Source: an uncultured Muribaculaceae bacterium
Lineage (GTDB): Bacteria > Bacteroidota > Bacteroidia > Bacteroidales > Muribaculaceae
Assembly (NCBI GenBank): GCA_910587545.1
Contig: CAJUMI010000037.1
Coordinates: forward strand, 1-22,186
Direction: 5' to 3'
Length of the DNA: 22,186 bases
A program made the translations under genes and the position numbers. Shown here piece by piece: positions 6,260-14,457 of the stretch. Positions within the stretch are counted from its first letter, which is position 1; each line of letters begins with the position of its first letter. The notes beneath the pieces were generated by a model that saw only the letters and a program-made list of their open reading frames with translations, was not told the DNA's origin and made no database searches.

Positions 6260-8539
6260 TCATTGAGCTTGTATTTCATCGACAAAAAGTATGCGTTTCC
6301 AGATGCCCGAAGGCTCGCATGGTGTGATCACTACGCGGAGAGCCTTAAGCGTCACGGTATCGAAGTTAATCTCGTGGAGATATGCACCGTTGCCCTGCGC
6401 GGGATCCTGCGCGGAATTGTCGAGCGTGGCAAGATGTTCGAAATTATTGCCGTCGGCCGATCCGTATACTTCGGCTTTGCGGAACTCGAGGGCGCCTTCA
6501 GGCCACACAATGCAGGTCTTGAATGAAACCCGTGACACTGACGCGGGCGAGCGGAAAGTCACAGTCGCGTCGCAGGGGTCGCCGAGAAATCCGACCCAAC
6601 GGCCGCTGCGGAAGTTATCGCCGCCAACCAGCCCGTCGACAAGGGCGTCTGCGCCACCGAACGCAAAAGGCGAATACGGCTCGCAGGCGAGCGTGATGTC
6701 ACCAAATGTCGGCGCGCTGACGCGGAGTGTGTCGGTCGTGACAGTGCCACGCTCACCGTCAGGGGAGAATGCGGCAGCGGCGATGACACAGTCGCTGTCG
6801 AGCCTCAGAGGCTCGCTGTAAGCCGCTGAAGAGACCGATGGCTGCTTACCGTCGAGCGTATAGCGCACCGTGGTGCCGGGGTAGACCGACGCCGACATGG
6901 CGAGCACTCCGGCCTCGCGATCAGGACGGAAGTTGACGTCGGTGTCGAAGATATGACGGGCATAATTGTAGCCCTCACGCTCGTATCTGGCTATCAGCCG
7001 CGGCATACGGCACTTGAAGTCATGATAGTTTTTCTTTTCGGGTGCTGTCCACTGCACCTCGGCGAGAGCCGCCATGCGCGGCAGTTCCATATACTGCAGA
7101 TGCGAGAACGTCGGAACATATTCGGTCCACAGATTTGCCTGCGGTCCCATGACGAGCTGCTTCTGCGCGTCGGTCATGCCTTCGGAGAACGGCTCGAACG
7201 AATACACCCGCTCCACGGGCACATATCCGCCGATCGCCAGAGGCTCGACATCCATGTTGTCGGACTGGTAGTAATCGAAATAGAGATAGTCGTTGGGGGT
7301 CTGGATGACACGGTGTCCGCGGACAGTGCCTTTCACGGCTCCGTCGATGCCCCGCCACGACATCACGACGGCATCCTGAGGGATGTCCTCGCACTCGAGT
7401 ATCTCGTCCCATCCGATAACAGACTTGCCGTGTCTGCGTGCGACATCGGCCGCATAACGCGTCACATAGCCCTGCAACTGCGTCTCCGCCGACGCCTCGT
7501 CGGTTGCCTTTATGCCGAGTTCGGCGATACGCGCCTGACAATCGGGACACTCCTTCCAGCGGTCCTTAGGGCACTCGTCGCCGCCGATATGGATAAACTT
7601 CGACGGAAAAAGCTCCATCACCTCCGACAGGACATCACCGATAAACTCCATGGTCATGTCTTTACCGGGACACAATACATCCTTGTATCCCGCCCAGGTG
7701 CAAAGCACCTCGTAAGGCCCGCCGGTGCAGCCGAGTTCGGAATACGAGGCCAGCGCGGCCATCATGTGCGACGGCAGGTCGATCTCTGGAATGATCTCTA
7801 TATGGTGCTCGGCGGCATAAGCGATGATGTCGCGTATCTGATCCTGCGTATAGAAGCCTTCGACAGGGATGGAGTCGATCTCCGTGCCCGCGCCGTAGCG
7901 GCCTATCAGTGTGCCGGGGCGCTTTGAGCCGACCTCGGTCAATCGGGGATATTTTTTGATCTCTATGCGCCAGCCCTGGTCGTCGGTCAGATGCCAGTGA
8001 AATTTATTGATATTGTGGAGAGCGAGCATGTCGATGAAGGTCTTCACCTCATCGGCATCAAAGAAATGGCGCACGACGTCGAGATGAGCTCCGCGGTAGG
8101 CGAAACGCGGACTGTCGCTGACCGTACCGGCCGGCATCATGACGGCTTCGGTAATATCGGCGGGCAGCGATTTGCGCAACGTCTGCACTCCGTAGAACAC
8201 TCCGGCGTCCGAGGCTCCCTCGACCGTGATGCGCTTCGGAGTGACTGTGATCCGGTATGCCTCGGGGTTATCGGACTTCAGCCCGGTTTTAAGTTCCACC
8301 GTTCCCTTTACCCCTGCTTTAGGCAGAAATGAGATATAAGAGCGCAGGAAATCACCTTCGCGGTCGAGCTTCTTCTCGGTGAGAATCTTAGTGTCAGATC
8401 CGAGTACGAAAGGTTTCTGTGAGCCATCAACCTCAACCGACAGCGGCAACGGCACAACATTATAATCGGCCATATCAGCCTCGGCATTGATCGCGGCGAC
8501 AGACACCGCCAGAATAGATAAAATGGTTTTAAGTTTCAT
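6260..8539 (-). CDS. Secreted GH20 beta-N-acetylhexosaminidase
   Basis: 759 residues with an N-terminal signal peptide (about 1-21) and no lipobox, so probably periplasmic. Residues about 25-140 are the GH20b non-catalytic domain. The catalytic barrel spans about 145-490, with the conserved Arg149, HWHLTDDQGWR at 181-191 and the catalytic Asp321-Glu322 pair in IHIGGDECPK. The Asp orients the substrate N-acetyl group that acts as nucleophile and the Glu is the general acid. Residues about 540-612 look like a chitobiase C-terminal domain (YTLDGKQPS) and about 620-759 like an F5/8C-type carbohydrate-binding domain. It would remove terminal GlcNAc or GalNAc from glycans such as mucin O-glycans or N-glycans. 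It is the first gene of a two-gene operon with GH43, behind its own promoter. Confidence 0.95.
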   Translation of the reverse strand: MKLKTILSILAVSVAAINAEADMADYNVVPLPLSVEVDGSQKPFVLGSDTKILTEKKLDREGDFLRSYISFLPKAGVKGTVELKTGLKSDNPEAYRITVTPKRITVEGASDAGVFYGVQTLRKSLPADITEAVMMPAGTVSDSPRFAYRGAHLDVVRHFFDADEVKTFIDMLALHNINKFHWHLTDDQGWRIEIKKYPRLTEVGSKRPGTLIGRYGAGTEIDSIPVEGFYTQDQIRDIIAYAAEHHIEIIPEIDLPSHMMAALASYSELGCTGGPYEVLCTWAGYKDVLCPGKDMTMEFIGDVLSEVMELFPSKFIHIGGDECPKDRWKECPDCQARIAELGIKATDEASAETQLQGYVTRYAADVARRHGKSVIGWDEILECEDIPQDAVVMSWRGIDGAVKGTVRGHRVIQTPNDYLYFDYYQSDNMDVEPLAIGGYVPVERVYSFEPFSEGMTDAQKQLVMGPQANLWTEYVPTFSHLQYMELPRMAALAEVQWTAPEKKNYHDFKCRMPRLIARYEREGYNYARHIFDTDVNFRPDREAGVLAMSASVYPGTTVRYTLDGKQPSVSSAAYSEPLRLDSDCVIAAAAFSPDGERGTVTTDTLRVSAPTFGDITLACEPYSPFAFGGADALVDGLVGGDNFRSGRWVGFLGDPCDATVTFRSPASVSRVSFKTCIVWPEGALEFRKAEVYGSADGNNFEHLATLDNSAQDPAQGNGAYLHEINFDTVTLKALRVVITPCEPSGIWKRILFVDEIQAQ

Positions 8540-8567
8540 CGAAATGTCTATGATTGTGTTTGTTTAT

Positions 8568-8599
8568 CAAAAATACAGCTATTTTTTGTATTGACGCAA
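8568..8599 (-). promoter_or_regulatory. Promoter of the GH20-GH43 operon
   Basis: Read on the minus strand: TTG (8599-8597), a 21-base spacer and TATTTTTG (8575-8568). This is a full TAnnTTTG element. It leaves a short A/T-rich leader of about 20-25 bases before ATG 8539. Confidence 0.8.
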
Positions 8600-8758
8600 T
8601 GGTTTTTTTCAATTTAATATTAAAAACATTGATTGCATTATTTTAACAAACAAATACAACCTGTGAAATCAGATTATGCCAACCCGTCGCTTCTGTCAAA
8701 CCCGAAGTCAGAACAGAAGATGATACGGCATGGCTCACGCAACAGCAGTCGATAATAT

Positions 8759-8788
8759 CTAAGAGGTTGTTTAATAACAACATCTTAG
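8759..8788. repeat. Inverted repeat in the intergenic region before the GH20 operon
   Basis: CTAAGAGGTTGTT (8759-8771) and AACAACATCTTAG (8776-8788) pair over thirteen positions with one mismatch and a TAAT loop. It lies 160 bases upstream of the GH20 promoter and 78 bases downstream of the esterase fusion gene. It could be an operator-like palindrome or a second mRNA-end hairpin for the upstream gene. The rest of 8600-8758 is A/T-rich near the promoter and otherwise shows nothing I can name. Confidence 0.6.
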
Positions 8789-8809
8789 AAACCGGCATTT
8801 CACATAAGA

Positions 8810-8839
8810 GAGGGGCGACACTGCCGTGTGTCGCCCCTC
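8810..8839 (-). terminator. Strong hairpin at the 3' end of the esterase fusion gene
   Basis: GAGGGGCGACAC (8810-8821) and GTGTCGCCCCTC (8828-8839) form a perfect twelve-pair, GC-rich stem with a six-base loop, 26 bases past the stop on the minus strand. A proper T-run is missing on that side, so it may act as a transcript stabiliser or a weak terminator rather than an efficient one. Confidence 0.65.
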
Positions 8840-8865
8840 ACCTATGGCTTTATTTTGATTGGATC

Positions 8866-11541
8866 TTACTTGATGTTGCCGCCGGCACGCATGCCGTCCT
8901 CGACTTCTTTCCAGAGATTTTCGTTGATAATATGAACGATGTCAAATATCATCAGGCCATCGGACGCACGGAGATTCATCTCGATGGCGCGTGGCAGACG
9001 CGATTTGTCGAAATATAACTGGTCGACAAGCACTCCGCCGAGCACGTCATTGTCGCCCATGATGTCGCGCAGATGGCGGCATGAACCTTCGACACAGTAC
9101 CACGAGCCTTTGTGACCTTCGCTGTCGGTCTCGTTCCAGACGGTGTTGGTGTTGGCGTTGCTCTCCTCGATGGTTATGTCGGTGTAGTAGTTGCCGGTAG
9201 TGTAAAGGTCGATCAGTTCTGCATAACCGAGGTCTTTATATTCGGGGGTAGCCCAGTCGAAATCTTTCGACGGATCGTAAGTGCTGCTCGCGAAGTTGAC
9301 ACCTACCTCATAGTAGGAAGGATACCATGCGCCGGTGTAGGTCGAGAAAATCGCGTCGGGCTTTGTCTCCTTGACCTCCTTGCGTGCGCGAGCCATGAAG
9401 TCGGTGATGTTCTTGGTGCGCCACTCGATCCATTTGAGATAATGCTTGCCGGGGATGACCTTGAATTTGCCATCGTCGCTTATTTTTTCGAGTTTGAGGA
9501 TGTCATCGGGGAAACGACGCACTTTCTGACCGATATATTTCTCAAATTCGCGGCGCGACAGGTCGGAGAAGTCAGCGGTAATGCCGTCGTATCGCACACG
9601 GTCGAGAATAATGCCGTCGACCTCGGGATACTTGGTGACTATCTCCTTCATCACCGATATGATATAGTCCTGATACTCGGGGTTGATGGGATTGACCATC
9701 GCGCCGTATTTGTTTTTCTGCTCGGTGATCGGAATGATGCCTCGGTCGACATCAAGCACGCGGCTCGCCCAATCGGGATGACCCTCGTAGACAAGACCCT
9801 TGTCGATGAAGTTGTGGCCGGCGCAGAAAGTGTTCATCGACGCGAGCACCTTTATGCCGCGCCGGTGTGCGGCCTCGATAAACTTGCCGAGATAGTCGAA
9901 GTCGACCTTCACGTCGTCGTAATTGCCCCGGTAAGGAGGTGCGAGTTCGCTGTCGTAGAGCACATAGCCTGTGATCGGGCGGATGCATACGGCAGCATGG
10001 GTGAAACCTAGGTCGGCGATCTTGTCGATGTAATAGTCGATCGTGTCGGGATTGCTGAAGCGCTTGATATTGGCTTCGGCATCAAACCACATCAGAGCCG
10101 GCTTCTTGCGTCTGGGCAACTCGAGACGGAAGGGCGTAGCCGGCACGCCGACGTTGTTGTATAACGATGATTCATAATAGTTATGATAGCCATAACGCAC
10201 TTCAACAGGATTTTTCACGGGGCTTGTCACCTTGACACGGTCGTGGCCGTAAATGACAGCCTCGGCTGGATATACGTCGCCAAAAGGATCTACAACCTCG
10301 AAACCTTTCAGCGGCCGGAGAGTCGGAGTGAGACCGTCGGCCGAATTGTGGAACTCCACGATCACAGTCTTGCCGTCGTCGCCCTCGAAGTGTGCGGCTC
10401 GGGCGCGTGGCGCGTCGGCCATGATGCCGGGACGGTCGTAACTGTGCTGAAGTGCAAGACGCGCGAGACGCTCACCCACTGGGATCTTCTTCGGTGGGTG
10501 GATAAAGAGGCTGTCGCCGCAGTCTCCGATCGCAGCCATCGCCACATCGGGCACAAGATCGAGGATCTCGTTCTGGGCCTGACGGAACCTGGCCCAGTTG
10601 TCGCCTTTTGCTCCGAACGGCGCGAGCTGCACGTAGTAGAACGGCATGCTGTCGTTGCGGAACACAGCTTTCCAGTCGTTGATCATGGCGGGGAACTGTG
10701 ATTTATACAATTCGGGAGCATCGGAATTGGCTTCGCCCTGATACCATACGGCACCGGCTACCGGAAATCCGTCCCATGGCTTTACCATGGCGTTGTAGAG
10801 CAGCGTCGGCGTTCCGGCCGCCCAACCGAAGTCGGCCTGACCGATTTCGGGCAGTTTGACACCGGGAAAAGCGGCCTCGGTAGTCGGCCGCGACATCCAT
10901 GCCTCGATCTTCGAGGCGCTCCAGCAGCACTGGATCAAGCCCACGGGGATGTCGAGCGCTTCCTGGATATAGTTACCGAACACATAGCCTACGACGCTGA
11001 AATCGGCGACTGCTTTCGGAGTCACCGTTGTCCACTCGCCGCCTATGACTGTGTCTTTGGGCGTTGTCGACCAGTCGCGCGGCTGGTTGAAAAGACGGAG
11101 CTGCTGCGAGGGGTTTGTCTTGGCTATAAGATCCGATGTGTTACAGGCAGGCTGTCCGGCAAAACCTTTTACCGGCATTTCCATGTTGGACTGTCCGCCG
11201 CACACCCATACATCACCGATCAACACATCCGACAGCGAAAGATCGCCGTCACGGTCAGAGGCGGTGACAGTGTACGGGCCGCCGTATGACGGTGTCGGCA
11301 ATTCGACAGCCCAACGGCCGTCGTTGTCAGCCTTGGTTTTCAACTTTTTATTATCCCATCCCGCGGTAAGTTTCACTTCTGAACCGGGAGCGGCCGTACC
11401 ATGAACCTTGACAACAGCGTTTTGCTGCAAAACCATATTGTCAGAGAAAATAGCGGCAAATCTGACTTTGGCATCAGTAGCCGGCACACCGGCAGCAAGT
11501 AATGCAGCAAGCAGACCGGATTTTAAAAGATTAGTTTTCAT
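8866..11541 (-). CDS. Two-domain secreted enzyme: sialate O-acetylesterase-like (SASA) fused to GHL10/DUF187-type glycosidase domain
   Basis: 891 residues with a signal peptide (about 1-24) and no lipobox. Residues about 27-476 are a SASA-type carbohydrate esterase: nucleophile Ser118 in CGGQSNMEMP, the block WYQGEAN at 266-272, and Asp340 and His348 in the DCGDSLFIHP region. Such domains remove acetyl esters from sialic acids or from acetylated plant polysaccharides. Residues about 480-870 match the GHL10 (DUF187, YngK-like) barrel: LGFTHAAVCIRP, AAHRRGIKVLASMN, NPINPEYQDYI and VDGIILDRVRYDG (Asp647, Arg648). The combination in one chain is unusual and suggests deacetylation coupled to backbone or side-chain cleavage. 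It lies upstream of the GH20-GH43 operon on the same strand. The true substrate is unknown. Confidence 0.9.
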   Translation of the reverse strand: MKTNLLKSGLLAALLAAGVPATDAKVRFAAIFSDNMVLQQNAVVKVHGTAAPGSEVKLTAGWDNKKLKTKADNDGRWAVELPTPSYGGPYTVTASDRDGDLSLSDVLIGDVWVCGGQSNMEMPVKGFAGQPACNTSDLIAKTNPSQQLRLFNQPRDWSTTPKDTVIGGEWTTVTPKAVADFSVVGYVFGNYIQEALDIPVGLIQCCWSASKIEAWMSRPTTEAAFPGVKLPEIGQADFGWAAGTPTLLYNAMVKPWDGFPVAGAVWYQGEANSDAPELYKSQFPAMINDWKAVFRNDSMPFYYVQLAPFGAKGDNWARFRQAQNEILDLVPDVAMAAIGDCGDSLFIHPPKKIPVGERLARLALQHSYDRPGIMADAPRARAAHFEGDDGKTVIVEFHNSADGLTPTLRPLKGFEVVDPFGDVYPAEAVIYGHDRVKVTSPVKNPVEVRYGYHNYYESSLYNNVGVPATPFRLELPRRKKPALMWFDAEANIKRFSNPDTIDYYIDKIADLGFTHAAVCIRPITGYVLYDSELAPPYRGNYDDVKVDFDYLGKFIEAAHRRGIKVLASMNTFCAGHNFIDKGLVYEGHPDWASRVLDVDRGIIPITEQKNKYGAMVNPINPEYQDYIISVMKEIVTKYPEVDGIILDRVRYDGITADFSDLSRREFEKYIGQKVRRFPDDILKLEKISDDGKFKVIPGKHYLKWIEWRTKNITDFMARARKEVKETKPDAIFSTYTGAWYPSYYEVGVNFASSTYDPSKDFDWATPEYKDLGYAELIDLYTTGNYYTDITIEESNANTNTVWNETDSEGHKGSWYCVEGSCRHLRDIMGDNDVLGGVLVDQLYFDKSRLPRAIEMNLRASDGLMIFDIVHIINENLWKEVEDGMRAGGNIK

Positions 11542-11583
11542 TAAAAAAAAGGATCTTATTTAGCTATTATTCTGCTAAGTTCG

Positions 11584-11593
11584 CAAAAAAATA
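11584..11593 (-). promoter_or_regulatory. Possible minus-10-like element of the esterase fusion gene
   Basis: On the minus strand this reads TATTTTTTTG, two bases longer than the TAnnTTTG consensus, about 43 bases before the ATG. No -33 TTG lies at the right distance, so this is tentative. Confidence 0.35.
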
Positions 11594-11870
11594 CGACATG
11601 GGCAAAACATGGCAGAGCCTCGCGGGTGAAAATTGCGTTTCGACTTTGATTTTAGGCTGTCGGCCTTGGATGTCGGGCTTTGCCATCCCGACAATTTTAC
11701 AGGCACTTGTATATATGTATTGCCGGTATTCAAGTAAAATAGATTCTGAATTCAGCGATAGCCTCAAGGATATGGCCTGCAGATTGCAACAAGAGTCAGG
11801 ACCAGGAGACTTGAGCCGGACCTGACTCAAGATGGTTTGTCAAAAGGTGCAGGAGTCAAGCAACCAAATC
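11594..11870. other. Intergenic region between dnaX and the esterase fusion gene, with two hairpins
   Basis: No credible gene: short frames on both strands have no family look. TGTCGGG (11671-11677) pairs with CCCGACA (11687-11693), followed by ATTTT on the plus strand. GAGTCAGGaCC (11793-11803) pairs with GGaCCTGACTC (11818-11828) with one A-A mismatch. On the minus strand the second hairpin lies 42 bases after the dnaX stop and precedes TTGTTG, so it is a candidate weak dnaX terminator. The function of the first hairpin is not clear. Confidence 0.45.
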
Positions 11871-13631
11871 TTATAGAAGGGTGAGGTTGAAGTCATCGAC
11901 GAAGGCACCGAAGTCAGGATTGGTGCGCTTCATGTGGTCGAGGACTTCGCGCTCGGTCCATGTCTTGGGCGATGAAGGACCGTTTTTTATAACGGCATCG
12001 AGTGTAATATTGTCGTTGATGACGGCGTCCCGCAGATATGAGGTGATGTCAGACAGATTGTCGTTCAACAGGTTGAGTTGTATGTCGTTTTCGACCTCGA
12101 CGCGGAAACTGTCATCGCCCGTTCGCACGGGCGAACAGTTGCGCATGATGTTGATGAGCAGGCGGGCCGTATTGTGGGACTGAATGTAGGACTGCCAGGA
12201 ATCTGTCACGGCGGCATCGGTGTAAGATGCCGAGCGCACGTCGGCGTGAGGCGCAGCAGCGTCTACTGCATCCTCAGGCCTGGTCAATGTCTTGCGGAGA
12301 GAGAGTTCGGGTGTGCGCAGACGGGGACGCGCCGTCATCGCAGGCCGCGGCTCCGCAGCCACCATCGGTTCTAAAGGCCGGATGTCATAACTTGCGGGAG
12401 CAGGCGACGGCGCAGATGCGACCGGTTGTGGCTGGGCCGACTGCCTGCGCAACGGCTGCGGTTCAACTCCGTGAGGCTCTGTAAAAGCGGCTATCGGTTT
12501 CAACTGCCCCTCACCATCGCCGCTGTCACTGTGGGAGGGGCTGAGTGGTTGGCATAGCTTGATCAACATCAGTTCGACAAGAAACTGTTTGTTGGACGCC
12601 TGCCTGTAATTAAGGTCTGTCTCGTTACAGAGATCCATCGCCTTGTATAGAAACTCCGGCCTGCACCGCGAGGCCGTCGCGGCCATCTCGGCCCGCATCT
12701 GGTCTGGCACCTCGAGCATGGGTAGCGTCTGCTGACCCGACGCGAGCATAAGATCGCGGATATAGAGGGCTAGACCGTTGACAAAGAACTGAGAGTCGAA
12801 TCCTTTGTCGCGGATCTGCTTATAAATCAGAAGCGCCTCGGGAACATTATTTGAAAGAAACGCATCGATCAGGCGCTTGTAATAGGCGTGGTCAAGGACA
12901 TTTAGGTTGTCGATGGTCGACTGATATGTTATATTGCCTCGTGATGACGCGGCCACCTGGTCGAAGATTGACAGAGCGTCGCGCATGGCGCCGTCAGCCT
13001 TGCCGGCAATAACGGCGAGTGCGGCGGGATCGGCTGTTATGCCTTCGTTTCGTGCGACATACGACAGATGGTCGACCATGTCGCGGACGGTTATGCGATT
13101 GAAGTCGTAGATCTGACAGCGTGAGAGAATAGTCGGTATGATCTTGTGTTTCTCAGTGGTCGCGAGGATGAAGATTACATAGGACGGCGGCTCCTCAAGC
13201 GTCTTGAGGAAGGCGTTGAAGGCTGAGGTCGACAGCATGTGCACCTCGTCGATGATGAACACCCGGTAGCGACCTTGAGTCGGCGGGAGCTGGACCTGCT
13301 CGATCATGCTGCGGATATCCTCGATGCTGTTGTGGGATGCGGCGTCAAGCTCGACAACATTGAGCGAGCGGCCTTCGTTGAACGCGGCGCATGAGCTGCA
13401 ATTGTTGCAGGCCTCTCCGTCGGGTCCGGGGTTCTCGCAATTGATTGTCTTTGCGAAAATACGAGCGCACGAAGTCTTGCCGACACCTCTTGATCCACAG
13501 AACAGGTAGGCATGGGCAAGACGATCCGATGCAATGGCATTTTTAAGCGTTGCGGTCAGCGCGGGCTGTCCGACGACTGACGCAAAAGTCGACGGACGGT
13601 ATTTTCGGGCTGATACGATGTAATGTTCCAT
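11871..13631 (-). CDS. dnaX: DNA polymerase III subunit gamma/tau (clamp loader ATPase)
   Basis: 586 residues, cytoplasmic. The motor subunit of the clamp loader that puts the beta clamp on DNA and, as tau, links polymerases at the fork. The AAA+ part has Walker A GSRGVGKT (46-53), a zinc module with Cys65, Cys75, Cys78 and Cys81, Walker B VFIIDEVHML (Asp128, Glu129) and the SRC sensor motif (170-172). The lid and collar domain run to about residue 365. A Pro/Ala/Gln-rich linker (about 375-460) leads to a C-terminal domain (about 475-586). Length and order are normal for this phylum. The ATG lies only about eight bases from a perfect promoter, so the mRNA may be almost leaderless. No slippery site is seen at the usual gamma/tau boundary. 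Confidence 0.96.
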   Translation of the reverse strand: MEHYIVSARKYRPSTFASVVGQPALTATLKNAIASDRLAHAYLFCGSRGVGKTSCARIFAKTINCENPGPDGEACNNCSSCAAFNEGRSLNVVELDAASHNSIEDIRSMIEQVQLPPTQGRYRVFIIDEVHMLSTSAFNAFLKTLEEPPSYVIFILATTEKHKIIPTILSRCQIYDFNRITVRDMVDHLSYVARNEGITADPAALAVIAGKADGAMRDALSIFDQVAASSRGNITYQSTIDNLNVLDHAYYKRLIDAFLSNNVPEALLIYKQIRDKGFDSQFFVNGLALYIRDLMLASGQQTLPMLEVPDQMRAEMAATASRCRPEFLYKAMDLCNETDLNYRQASNKQFLVELMLIKLCQPLSPSHSDSGDGEGQLKPIAAFTEPHGVEPQPLRRQSAQPQPVASAPSPAPASYDIRPLEPMVAAEPRPAMTARPRLRTPELSLRKTLTRPEDAVDAAAPHADVRSASYTDAAVTDSWQSYIQSHNTARLLINIMRNCSPVRTGDDSFRVEVENDIQLNLLNDNLSDITSYLRDAVINDNITLDAVIKNGPSSPKTWTEREVLDHMKRTNPDFGAFVDDFNLTLL

Positions 13632-13638
13632 ATATCTG

Positions 13639-13669
13639 CAAAGATAGGCCTTTTTATTCGAAAAACAAA
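13639..13669 (-). promoter_or_regulatory. Promoter of dnaX
   Basis: On the minus strand: TTTG (13669-13666), a 19-base spacer and TATCTTTG (13646-13639), an exact consensus match. The expected start is near 13632-13634, at or just before the dnaX ATG. Confidence 0.85.
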
Positions 13670-13685
13670 AAAGGAATCGATGCCT

Positions 13686-13702
13686 AAAACGCGGCTACCG
13701 CG
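13686..13702 (-). terminator. Short intrinsic terminator of the lipoprotein-SIMPL transcript
   Basis: On the minus strand CGCGG, a three-base loop, CCGCG and then TTTT, six bases after the SIMPL stop. The stem is short but fully GC. Confidence 0.6.
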
Positions 13703-13707
13703 GGCCG

Positions 13708-14415
13708 TCAGTCCTCGAGGTAATAGTCTATAGAGGTGACAACGCGGATATTTTTGATGTAGGGGGTATACTGGTCGCGATCCTCGATCGAGAACTGCCC
13801 CTGGCGGGCTGTCTTGATCTTGCCGAGCCGGCTTTGGGAATCCGCGGCAAACTTGTCGGCCGCCTCACGGGCGTTTCGTGTGGCCTCTGCTATCATCTCG
13901 GGTTTGATCGAATTGAGGTCGGTATACTCATAGGTCGTCTGATACTGGTAGTTCTCAGCAACCACAGCAACGCCTTCTTTCATCAGATCAGTCTGACGGT
14001 CGATCAACTGACGCACCTGGTCGACTTTCGACGAAGTGACAACAATGACGTTGGTGACATTGTAGCGCACACGGACGTTTTCGGCGTTATAACTGTCGGC
14101 AAGACGGTCGGTCACGGCCGGCGGATTGACGGAGATCTCGTTTTCTTCAATGCCGTTTGTCTTGAGGAATTTAATGATGGCTGCATTATTCTTCTGTATC
14201 TTGTCATAGATCGCCACAAGATCGTTGCCCATTTCTTTGGTCACGATAGGCCATGTGACTTTGTTGGCCATCACCTGACGCTCACACAGGCCTCTGACCG
14301 TGACATCACGGTCGCGATCACTGAAGTTATCGATACCGGCCTTGAGAGCAAAACCGAGAATGATGAGAGCCACAGCTATAAAGGCCGAGGACAGAAGAAC
14401 GGTTGATTTTTTCAT
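13708..14415 (-). CDS. SIMPL-domain (DUF541) envelope protein
   Basis: 235 residues. The N-terminus is one hydrophobic segment (about 5-27) that may be an uncleaved anchor or a signal peptide. Residues about 36-230 form a SIMPL (BP26/OMP28, DUF541) domain. It shows the N-terminal VTVRGLCERQV strand, the helix with IIKFLKTNGIEENEISVNPP, the central VRYNVTNVIVVTSSKVDQV strand and the A-rich helix EATRNAREAADKFAADSQSR. Members are periplasmic or membrane-bound, can form ring-like oligomers and have no agreed biochemical role. It lies 42 bases downstream of a small lipoprotein gene and is probably co-transcribed with it. Confidence 0.9.
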   Translation of the reverse strand: MKKSTVLLSSAFIAVALIILGFALKAGIDNFSDRDRDVTVRGLCERQVMANKVTWPIVTKEMGNDLVAIYDKIQKNNAAIIKFLKTNGIEENEISVNPPAVTDRLADSYNAENVRVRYNVTNVIVVTSSKVDQVRQLIDRQTDLMKEGVAVVAENYQYQTTYEYTDLNSIKPEMIAEATRNAREAADKFAADSQSRLGKIKTARQGQFSIEDRDQYTPYIKNIRVVTSIDYYLED

Positions 14416-14457
14416 ATCTTTAAAGCATAAATTAAAAAATTATCAAATGTCAAAACA

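Noticed and set aside
6953..7927. A 324-codon open frame on the plus strand opposite the GH20 gene
   Set aside because: It lies opposite the GH20 catalytic domain, including the Asp-Glu pair, and shows no family-like pattern or promoter.
9112..10011. A 299-codon plus-strand open frame opposite the esterase/GHL10 gene
   Set aside because: Val/Asp/Gly-rich shadow of the GHL10 domain with no start context or recognisable motif.
11982..11988. An in-frame A AAA AAC heptamer on the dnaX coding strand, a possible -1 slippery site
   Set aside because: It lies about 38 codons before the stop, far from the usual gamma/tau boundary, so a shift would change only the tail. No obvious stimulatory stem follows.
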